From the NCBI RefSeq assembly GCF_000524195.1, contig NW_020170502.1, forward strand, positions 170,560 to 234,559: a stretch of DNA of 64,000 bases, given 5' to 3'. The position numbers and the translations under genes are program-made. Below, in pieces: positions 51,926-62,200 of this stretch. A model generated the notes under the pieces. That model made no database searches. It was not told the origin of the DNA and saw only the letters and a program-made list of their open reading frames with translations. This DNA is from Echinococcus granulosus (lineage: Eukaryota; Platyhelminthes; Cestoda; Cyclophyllidea; Taeniidae). Position 1 is the stretch's first letter. Each line of letters starts with the position of its first letter.

Positions 51926-53007
51926 TCTGTTAAACTGTATGTGTGCCTGTGCGTGTGTGAATTATTTCTGGGAATTTTGTCTTAATGCATTACAGCTATA
52001 GTGATGTTACTGGCGCTGCCTTATTGTTACTCTGTGCCGCGTGTGTTATGTGGACACACAGTAGGGCAAAGATCCGTTTAAAGAGTAGATTTAGAAGGGT
52101 TATCACGGGATGGATAAGGGGTAGTAGTTCGCAGAGTTCTCTAGCGAAGGTGTTGGTGGGTGGCTGCGTTTCGGCGCGGCCGTAATTTGCCAGGCCTTGA
52201 GCAGCTGGCGTTATACCTTAGCTCAAGTGGCGCAGCTTAAAAGATTAAATTGTTTTGACGGTTAAAGTTGATGTGCCAAGAGTGTACGTGATTGCTCATG
52301 ACTAGTAGATTCGTTGAAATACATGCAGGGTTTGCATTGATGTGTTAAACAAAAATCCGACTTGCGGGAAAAAACGCGCATCTGGAGGGAATTGGCTTCT
52401 ACTCTAGTTGTTGAAGAAATGCAGCATTTATGCCAAGATCAAAGAACTCCTACCACTGTTATGACAATTGTTGAGTAGTATCGAATGATCTTTCCATTGA
52501 AGACGTAATATCACGTGGAAAATTAAAGTAGTAGCAGATCACCCAACGTCAATGAAAAACAATGCTTACCTTAACGTGAAAAATCGCAAGGGCGGGAACT
52601 GAGGTGCAAATACACAAGTATGTCTGGCCATTTTAGCATTGCATTCTTCGTAGCGCCATCCGAATAGACTATAAAAATAACAAAATAGCTATCACCTTCA
52701 TTTAGCAAAAAATGCTAAAAGTCCCTAAATGCGATATGGTTAAATCAAATAAGGTCGTCGGGAATAAAAAACAGTAGACTCCAACTTCACGCAGAAATCG
52801 CTGATGAAACACAGTTTTAATCCCACTGATGAATAAATTTGCCACCTACATGAAAAGGTTGGTTCATACTATCTGGTTTACATAAAAAGCATCGTGATTG
52901 CGGTTGTTTATATTTACCGGAATAATCTTAGGAAGCCGGAGCTCCTTTTCTAAGTGGGTACTTGTCTTCTCAGTGCATGTGTCAAAATACGTTTGCGTTA
53001 GTGCCGA
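51926..53007 (+). other. KDM1A 3' flank and spacer before EME1
   Basis: About 1.1 kb between the KDM1A stop and the proposed EME1 start. The open frames here have no recognised domain. It should carry the KDM1A 3' untranslated region. Confidence 0.5.
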
Positions 53008-55632
53008 ATGCCAAAAGTCACATCTAGGAAGAGGAAGACAGATGTGTTGCTGTCAGAGAAGTACTGTCGTCGGGTGTGTTCTGCGATATTAATTTTCTAA
53101 TGTCTTAGCTGGTATCCTGCTCATTCGACGAGACCTTTCTCCAAGAGCCCCAGGGATTTCTTGCCGCAGTTTCGGCCCGTATAAACTGCGAAAATCCGAA
53201 CAATGGGAAGTCGGCTTTTGCGAAATTGCCTGACTGGGTTGCAAATCCACCGGCTTTAATCCGACCGATTCCTCCAAAATCTCGTGGTTTTGATGGGCCA
53301 GTTCCACTTCCTTTCTCCATAACCTGGCAACGGTACACACCTTCTAACGGATCAGGTTTGTGGCATTTTTCAGTAAATGGTTTTTCTCGAATCATAAGAT
53401 GATTCAGTTCAACTCATGTCAGCTGAAGAACCAGATGTTCTAGTGATTGTTTTGCAGAACCAACTTCGGTCACTTTTGGAAGTAAGATGATGTCATTTTA
53501 GTTTCTTTTTATTAGAATGAATCGAAAATCAGCGACTTCTGTGCAACGCTTCGATCTCTACCGCAGCGAAGACGTGTATCCGTTATAATATTTGCTCCAA
53601 GGTAGTTTACAAATTGTATCTCGTTCCTACTACAAGTTTTCGATATGTGATTTGAGTTTTAACAATGATCAATCATCTTCATGTTCACGCCACCAGTAGT
53701 CTTTTAATGCTATCCACGGGTTCCCACTTGTCTTATTTGCAATATCTCAAAAGTTTTATTTCAACTTGAATTTCTTCCTTCCTAATCAGTGTTCTTGAAG
53801 ATAAGCATCGCCTAGTTGCTATTCAATATACTTCTTATGGTGCATAAGTTATTTTGATGTACCTTATTTGCCTTTGATTTAGGTTAATTGCTTTTAAAGT
53901 TCACATGCCAACTCACGACCTGGTGTAATACGATCTGTTTATGTAGCAGTTACAGTTTATTTGTGAACTATGGGGTCTTACTGGCTGTTGTGCTCATATT
54001 TTTTTAATTAATAGTAGCCATTTGTGTCAAAATGTAATCCGCTCTAAATAACTGACCTGTTTCTTGCGATCAGACTCTCATCGACCAAGGATCGCTCTTT
54101 TCTCGATCTCCTTACGCGCCTCCAATTTGAGTGTAACTTGACAGGTATTCAACAGGCCTCCACGACGCAAAATCTCGCTGTCCTTGTGGGCAATTACACC
54201 AAAGCTATTTGCCAGCGTCCTTTCAAGTACGTTGTTTGCCTGCTTGTTGTATGCTTCAGAAGCGTTTGCTCCCTACTGTTGTTGTTCTGGCAATCCCTAT
54301 TCTACCGTCCTTTTCGTTCTTAAGTACAGCATCCACTTATACCGTTTCAGTAGAGCTTTTATCCCTTAGAAAGTCGCGACTGGATACTCGACATGGCTTC
54401 TCCTTCCTCCCTGCCTCTGCAACAACCGTGGCGGGTGCGGTTGCCGCTCCTCGATTCCCATTGACAACAACGTGTCGAGGCACTGGTTTTAACGAAGAAG
54501 ATGTGGTTCGTGCGTGGGTTCATCAAACCTGGCTGCGCCAGCTCGCAACGTGGCGAGGAATGACTGGGGAGGTGGTTCACGCTGTTGCAGAGGCCTATCC
54601 TACTCCACGTGCACTGTTCAATGCGCTTAATGAATCTACAGGCGGCAAGTCGATTTAGTTTACGTAACATCCCAACTGTGAGTGTGTAATTAGCGCCTAG
54701 AGTGGCTAGGTGACTAGAAGCACGCAGGCCCGTGTTGTTATCGCGAAAATCAATCTATGGAGGACTGCAAAAAGTTTTAAACCTCCTCCTAGGCTCTTCC
54801 TTCCTTTATCTTCGCTGGTTAACAAGTGATGTGTTTCTTGAAATACCCATTTGTTTACTAGCTAACTAGATAACTCACTTTTAATGGGGACTGTTTGCTT
54901 TACGTAAACGATTCACTACCCAACCAACACTTCCGAGGCGTACACCTCTTAATCGCCACAAAACTGCTTACCCTGTGGCGCAATAAAAACGCAGTTGTTT
55001 ACTGTGATTTATTCACTTGGTGAAGGCGAAGCAGCAGCTACACCTGCGACCCCTCTGCACACCTTTAAGGTCTGCCAAATAATTCTCTCTTGAAACATTT
55101 TAAGTTGCTCGATCAGTCCAAAGATAGCCCCCTATTCTTGCAAGTCAACATGAAAAGATTTGTCAGTTGCCGACTCTTCCTTATTTCAGTGACTTGTATT
55201 TTTCCATTATCACTCGCGAAACAGTAACGAGAGATTGAAAAAAATGTGTAAGAAAAAGGAATGCAGCTAGGTCGCCTACCTTTAGGAACAAAACGGTTTC
55301 CAGAATTGGGATTTGTAGTGACATTCCCTCTTCTAGGCGAGTGATTGTGGACCGTAACGAATAGATTTTGCATTATAAGGAGCTTTCGGTGGTTGATCGA
55401 TTCCTATTACAATGTTGCAACTTATTCTGTTTGTATTCTTTAATGCCCCTTTTCCTATTGCCTAGGTGATAGCGGTAGTGATTCTGCAGTAGCAGGATTG
55501 GCTGAGTTGCCGATCCGTCGAGGTGCTGGCGTCCTGGCAACGGAGACCCGATTGGGAAATGCAATTGCTGCTCGTATTGCCGCGTTTTTTACCTCTACTG
55601 ACCCTGACCTTCTTGTGGATGGTGCCCCTTGA
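53008..55632 (+). CDS. EME1: Crossover junction endonuclease EME1-like, MUS81 partner
   Basis: Six exons: 53008-53073, 53109-53372, 53516-53601, 54074-54226, 54370-54648, 55473-55632. All phases match and give 335 residues, close to EME2 (about 379 in human) and shorter than human EME1 (570). The recognisable part is C-terminal: LAVLVGNYTKAICQRPFKK, WLRQLATWRGMTGEVVHAVAEAYPTPRALFNALNES (helix-hairpin-helix region, human VVNAYPSPQLLVQAY), and LAELPIRRGAGVLATETRLG (human LADIQVRRGEGV). The middle contains FSITWQRY, fitting the VTWRR region of EME proteins. EME proteins are non-catalytic partners that direct MUS81 to branched DNA, such as replication forks and Holliday junctions. The first exon (MPKVTSRKRKTD) and its 35-nt intron are the weakest part. 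The last acceptor (55472) was chosen to keep frame. EME1 versus EME2 is not settled. Confidence 0.82.
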
Positions 55633-58308
55633 AAATTATGTAAATAGAATCCATTTAGGTCCTGCAATTGTATTTGTCGTTTTGAATGGGGAAGAGGTTG
55701 GTTCGCTTAATTCTGATTTATTAACTTCCTAACACCTGAAGAGGGTTAAAGAGTCATCGACTAACTTGTAAAATTTTATCCCCTTCTATGGTCCCCTTAT
55801 TGGATACTTAGATATGAGATTTTAGTTGATAGAATATCTTTGAAAGTTAGCACCGAGGGTTGGGAAGCACCTAAAATATCCAACATGAAAACATTTGAGT
55901 TGACCAAAATTCAAAGGGTGGGTTATTGTTAGCATGTTCCAATCTTACAAACTATTGACGATTTGCGTATCTTTGCCATTACGTGACGGAATGACCGTAG
56001 TCCAGCGTGGCCTCCAAATCCTTGGATTTGGTTGGTTGCCCGTGGGCACAAAAGCGAGTGGTGATTGGTTACTTTTACAACTCATCAGTTTCCAGATCTC
56101 TGTACTCACCAAAACCGGATTGCCATCTGCTGAGCTAATCGATCTGACACCTATCCACAAAATGAATCTGCCTCTTATTTCGTAGTTAAAATCCAATCTG
56201 TGGACAAACTTTGTCAACTTTTACGAAGAGTTTCGCCTTCAGAACCCTAGAACTCAATCCTTGTCAGCTCTAATCCACCTTGAATACCCAGTTGTCTACT
56301 TCTTATGTGATCTCCAAGCACCAAGAAAGGGTGTTATTCAGCACTTGGATAATGCTGGGGATTGCCACAACTCTGAAAAGCGTTCTTCTTTGATTACCCA
56401 GTTCCAATGAGAAACTGAAGAGAGACGTGTCCCATCCTCACATTTCGTGTTGGCTTTAGACAATCACTTACTGTATCTACGCCTTCACAAAATCCGGCAT
56501 TCACCTCGAGTCAAATCTTTGTAAATCCAACGTATATCTGCGTTCAAGCGCAGCAAAACCGGATTAAATTTTCCAAATGACTTTATACGGACAAATCGTA
56601 GCCAATACAACAATTTATTGCTTCATAATGTAGCATACAAAAAGCATTTGATCCAATGGCAAAAACGCTTGATTCTTGAGCAACTTCGTTGCTCTGTAAA
56701 TGCTGGACATTGGGGAAATCGGGATGGGAAAAACATATATCTGCCGGCAGTACTATGAGCATCACATCGCCTCATCCATGTCCTCAACCATGTCTGAAGC
56801 CTCGCCAGGAGTCGTGGTGCTTCGTTTCGATGCTTTTTTGGCAGCCGTTGACTCCCGGTAACCTACAAATCAAGACCCTTACATGCACCACTTAATCGCA
56901 TTTCAGTAGAGGTGGCGATTAACCATTTCCATTTTAAATCAAAGTCAGATCTGTTTAATTATTTATCCGACTCTTCCTCCGACCCCCCATCTATCACTTC
57001 CGTTCAACTGCATACTCACTCACAAGTTATCCATTCCTTCAACAATTCAATCGTGCAGCTACCCACACACCGATTGGTTAAATACCTGTTTCGTTCTTCC
57101 ATTTACTGATGCTGCCATTCAACAATCCGCTCGCGTAGCAACACGCACAAATTCAAACGTTCAAACACTCGTTTCTTCACTCAATCAACTTGCCAACCTT
57201 CCAACCAACCAATCGACCAACAATCCACCATATCATTCATTCTCCTTTCATATTCAAACCTTCCGCATACTCATCTACAACCAGTCCTTCTCTTCCAAGC
57301 TAGGTGTAAATTCCACTTTCTCCAAATGCATTTCCTTCAAGGATAAAAAAAAACAAAACTATCTCGAGCTACTTCCACATCCAACCAGGCCCCCGATATT
57401 CCCCTACTGGATTGTACCGTGATGAATAGAGAGAATTCCAGCCGTAACTAAAGTTTGAAACCCAACAAATTAACGATTCTGTCTAAGGTGAGCCACAAAA
57501 GGCAGGCACCGGTACGCACCTTAAAAGTGCAGGTTAGATGGCGACACATTCAGTATGTACAAAAAGCCTTTTCTTGTCACAAGTCAGTTAGGCAGGCAAA
57601 CAGGCATAAAACGACGCGCATTTCTCGAGGATATGTGAAAGAAGTGCGGCACTGATGCAACTCGTGTGGCACCCATTTATTCTGATGCCTTCGACGACTT
57701 TGGCATCGCACCCAGTAGGTATGGGAGAAAATTATTATTATCAGGCCAAGCATAGAGTGATGCGTAGTTCCTCCAGATGAAAAAGAGAATCGTTCTAAGC
57801 ATGGTGCAATTACCCTCGAGTGACCTGACACCACAATCAAATTGTGATTCCAATCGTTTCGGGTCAGTAGGACTGGCTGCCGTGCCTTCACCAAACGCTT
57901 TACCAACCTACAATAAACCTCCACAGCTTCAAAGCCAAACTGATACTCATGAATCAGACAAGCTGCGCTTCATGAGGGTCCAAACATAGCGAGTCCCCAA
58001 AGTGAACTGGCCTGGAAAACGTACGTGGGAGCCTATTTATCAGTTCTACAAATAGTTTGCTTCCTCTTTTATTTATTCGGTAGAGCAGCAATTTATGACT
58101 CAAATGAAATGACTTTTAAAGCTCTGGGAATATAATACCCCAAAAAACAAATATGCTACTTAGTCAGCACTTCAGTAGACTGTTTGACAGGTTGGTAGAT
58201 GGACTGATTGGCATACACTTAAAAAACCTTTTTAAACATTTAGTTTAACCTTGCAGTGTGTATCTTTTAAAATATTTAGAAGGGAAAAACAATCAACTAG
58301 AAGCTGGA
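55633..58308. other. Convergent intergenic region between EME1 and POLE3
   Basis: About 2.7 kb lying between the 3' ends of two convergent genes. No domain-bearing frame is seen. The part near 56975-57300 is rich in CCATC/CAAC/TTCA units like the degenerate tetranucleotide tracts. Confidence 0.5.
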
Positions 58309-59001
58309 CTAACTTTCGAGGAATTGAAGCAGAGGCGACTCAAAGTGCCCGAACTGCATGTCCCGCAGGGCGCCAATGACATCGGAAGCCGCGAGGGTTT
58401 TGCGTTTCCCTGCCTCGCAGTGTACACTGGCCATAGAAGTAACGCAGAGCACGAAAGAACTCGCCGCTTTACTCAGAGCGGATCGCGCCTCTCGTGACAC
58501 CATGACGGAAGCGTCCTCCGGGAACTGATGAAGAGATTAGGCAATTAATTTGATGCACCTATCAATCGACCTGATCTGCTACAGGGTATCCATTCATCAA
58601 TCAATTCACTCGTACGCCATTTCATTCACCTTTCAGCCTCCTCTTCCACCTGTCCATTCAGCATATCATCCCCTCTCCTCTTCGTCCAATCGTTCATTCA
58701 CCTGACCACCTAAACCTGCATCCTACCAACTTTTCCATTTCTCATTTATTCATCCATCCAATCATCAATCCTTCAATGGACTCTTTACGCGACTATTCAT
58801 TCAACTCCCGTGTACACCAGTACTCTGGCGAAGGAAGCCTTCAATCCAGCGGCAAACTACTTCACCCCCTACCAACAATTCGTCCAACTTAGAGGAGGGA
58901 ACCACCTTCATAGATGGCAAAAGGCAAGAACTCACAGCTTCACGAACAATCCGCATAATCACCGCATTCGGAAGGTAGAGATCGTCCGACTTCTCTGACA
59001 T
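58309..59001 (-). CDS. POLE3: DNA polymerase epsilon subunit 3 (histone-fold, CHRAC17/Dpb4)
   Basis: Two exons: 59001-58936 and 58524-58309, phase 0, 93 residues. Exon 1 reads MSEKSDDLYLPNAVIMRIVREA (human LNLPNAVITRIIKEA). Exon 2 reads FPEDASVMVSREARSALSKAASSFVL, then AGKRKTLAASDVIGALRDMQFGHFESPL (human [20 protein letters not shown]). These form a complete H2B-like histone fold that pairs with POLE4 in DNA polymerase epsilon and with CHRAC15 in the CHRAC remodeller. The usual C-terminal YRREQ segment and acidic tail are absent: the frame ends FLES. A GTTAGT just before the stop could be a donor to an unseen last exon. The ATG lies 8 nt after a strong acceptor (59011-59010) and 237 nt downstream of the USP5 stop. 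The intron (58525-58935) holds a degenerate CCAT tract. Confidence 0.9.
58580..58790 (-). repeat. Degenerate CCAT tract in POLE3 intron
   Basis: Imperfect units such as ccattcatcaatcaattcac and catccatccaatcatc inside the POLE3 intron. It is the reverse complement of the GGAT-type tracts. Confidence 0.65.
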
Positions 59002-59009
59002 GACAACCA

Positions 59010-59025
59010 CTAAACAAGAGACAAA
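59010..59025 (-). promoter_or_regulatory. Candidate trans-splice acceptor for POLE3
   Basis: A pyrimidine-rich tract (gatttgtctcttgtttag on the minus strand) ends in AG only 8 bases before the POLE3 ATG. No upstream exon is needed to start the frame, which is what a spliced-leader acceptor would look like. A 5' untranslated exon joined by ordinary splicing is the alternative. Confidence 0.45.
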
Positions 59026-59238
59026 TCGAGGCGTATGTTTCATACCGGAGACCATTCCACTGAAAATAGCATTTGCGCTTTCAAGCTCAATACATTCGCA
59101 AGCGCTCTCTAGAAAAGTAAGGGTCTCGCCAAAAAATCCTTTATTTTCCAAAAAGCACATTACCAGCCTCATTAATCGGTAAACAGAATGGGTGAACGGG
59201 TTAACAAAGGCGCGAGGGGTGTGAGCAAATTGAAAAAG

Positions 59239-62200
59239 TCAAACACGACGGAAAAAGTAGAGATAGGCATGTTGAAAGGGGGGCGACTCGCTACGGCAGA
59301 CCTTTTCGTCGTTGAAGATGACCCATTCGTCCTCCTTTTCGCCATCGGAAAGACATGGAGATGGGGCGCAGGCCGGAACAAGGCCGGGAATGCCCTTGCT
59401 GAGGGCGGTTCGCTTTATGTGACACACGTAGTGACCCGCCTTTGTTGGAAATTGGAAAATGGGAGGACGGTTAGAGGCCTTTCAGTTATCAATCCATTCC
59501 TTATTCGTAATTTATCCAAACGCACACGCTACTATTCAACAGCGATCGTGTTCCATTTGACCATTCATTCTTCTGTAAACTATCCTCCGATCCCTCATCC
59601 TTTCACCCCTCTCACAAATAACCCTTTACACGTACACCCGTGGAGACGTCCATCCATTCTTCAAATTCTTCATCACCCATCCTGTTGTCTACTCATTCTA
59701 TCATAGAAACCAGTACTACAAAGGTGGCCTCTATCCAAGTCTTCCGTCGCTTAATCGACTTGCATTCATGCGTTCATCTGCCTGTCCGTTTCCCAGCTAG
59801 TCTCTCCAGTTGGCCATTCTAGTTGCATGACTATCTGACTATCGACAGCACAATCTAACCATTCTACGATCCGCTTCAAATGTTGTGCTTCACCGGAAGT
59901 AGCAATTTCAGCACTCAACCGTCCCCATTGTTAGGTATCACAGCGCTCAATGTAATCGCTTTACCTGCTCACCCAAATAGTTGAAAATTGGAAAACAAAG
60001 ACAGTAACTCACAGCCGTAGACTCTCCCATGTGGCTAATGAAGGCAATGAGCTCATAGCGACTGGGATCACCATTTGACAATGTCTCCTTTGTAATTTTC
60101 GACGAGCTTGCTGCAGTGACCGCTGTAGAGTTGCTTTGTTGCATCTGTTGTGCCGAGTTTAACAATACGTCGGGATTCGAAAAGGCCATGTTGATTGCAG
60201 CTTCCACATCGTTGCCACACGCTTCCAGCGCTCGTTTTGCCTATTTACGAAAAAGGCACAAATACACTTTTATGGTAAGTAGACAAATTTTCTCGACGTG
60301 GTTTGTTTGCGACTTTCAGATGTCCTCCAGTAAACGGACGGAAGGGAAACGCACATATGCTGCTGAAATGGCATAAGTAGTATTGGGCCAGATGGACCTT
60401 CGATGCCTCCCATCATTGGACCATTACGCTTCTGCCGTAAAATTTCACTTCAGACTATTTAACTATTAATTTGTAAGTAAATGGAGCCATGCAGCTTGGA
60501 GATAGTAGATTATGTTTAATATCAAGCAGCTTCATGGTAGCGAGTCGCCACCTTTCCACCATGCCGACCTCCACTTCTTACATGGCATTCCAACCCCCTC
60601 GAATCTCAGCTCACCCATTCATGCCTATTCTGTTCATTGCTTGATGATGCTGCTACCGTGATTTTTGAATAAATTGAGTGTTTTCGTGAGATTCCCACTC
60701 TTCTAGATTTCCTAACTGTTGATACGCGCAATGGGCTCGCTGAAGTCGGATTCTAAAGTCTTCTCGCGATGATGGCTAATCGTTATATGATCATCGTCCT
60801 TCTCCTGTGACAACGAAATACTATTATGTCGTAATTTCCAGACCCTTGACTGCATTTTTTAATAAACAGGGAGGAAGTTACTCACAAGATCCTCTGTAAT
60901 ACCCATTTCGAGCAGAGTGACGAGGGCACCCGTATCAACGGTAACACTGGAAGCAGTAAAGGGAGAAAGTGTGGAGCCAGGAATGGGGTCATTGAGATCA
61001 GGATCGTCCAAATGTTCCATTAGCCAGTTGGACGCTGCCTCTGCGTTTGAGGCTGTTGCTAAACAGGCACGCAGACAGGCGTTGCGTGTGAAGCCCATGC
61101 TCTGCAGTTGCCCCACCACGGCCTCGTCTGCTGCCACCGTTGATAGGTAGGACTGTTGGTCGCTGGTTTCACCTGGCAGATGGGGTTGAAGAAAACCAAG
61201 TTGAAAAGATCAGAAATCCACAACAGCATGCTATGAATGCGACTCAATAAAAGTTGTTCTTGGCTTTGGTCTGATAAAGAGTGACCCCTGAGATAAGTGT
61301 GACAAAACCGCATCACATTTTATCACAGGAAACTAGAAACAAACCAGGAAAACGATAGGGTAATGGAAGAAATTAGATGAAGCAGAGGAGAGAAGCGCCA
61401 TCACTTTAAATAGCGGGGAATTAAAAGGAACATCGCAAATAAATACTCCTAACGCAAGTAGCCCAGCAAGAACGAATCCAACAGGATCTTCAGGAAACAT
61501 CACAACCACCAAGTGACAAAAAAACGTCACAAACTCTTCGTTTCTGATTTAAGATTGATTTTAATTAGTTCAGACACTGCTATGAGGACCGACGTAGGAA
61601 AACAATCGTCGCTGGTGCCGTGAATGAGGCTCAAAACAAGATGTGACTAATTAAATTTTTCTTTACCTAACTACATGCTTGATTGTAGGAGGCCTTTAAT
61701 CACTCACAAATTAGTCTTCATAGTAAATGTATGAGAATCAACCAATTCCGCCCCAACTGTTGGCCCTCCAGCCAGCACACTTGTGATGGCATTACACTTA
61801 AATTCAACCGCTTTATGCGCTTCCGCAAATAACTCAGATTTCTTTCAACAATAAACATGGGAAATTACGCTAAAAAAGCGCCGTTTGTCCCTTCAGATGA
61901 TCCTAAACTTACACGAAAGTTAATAGACACAGAAACACCCCTTGAAATCGAGTGAAAATTGACTACTTAAATCAGTTATTAGTAGCATACGTTATTTCTT
62001 ATTAAAACAGCACATTTCTTGACCAGAGGTTAGACAGCATTGTTAGCATTTGAAAGCAAGCGAAAGAAAATTAGCAGTTCAAAGCCATTAGCAATCTGAG
62101 AAACTCTATTGTTACCATGCTACGCAAAGGCGCAATAAGAAATATTAATCATGTTCCCCTTACTAGGCATGGCCACTTCGCCAGGTTGAAGGCCACCGGG

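Noticed and set aside
53089..53395. Two minus-strand frames (83 and 96 codons)
   Set aside because: They are shadows of the plus-strand EME1 exon 53109-53372, whose frame matches EME proteins and fits splice phases on both sides.
57577..57924. 115-codon minus-strand frame with one hydrophobic segment, considered as a missing POLE3 exon or separate gene
   Set aside because: No phase-compatible junction with POLE3 and no acidic tail; no recognisable family.
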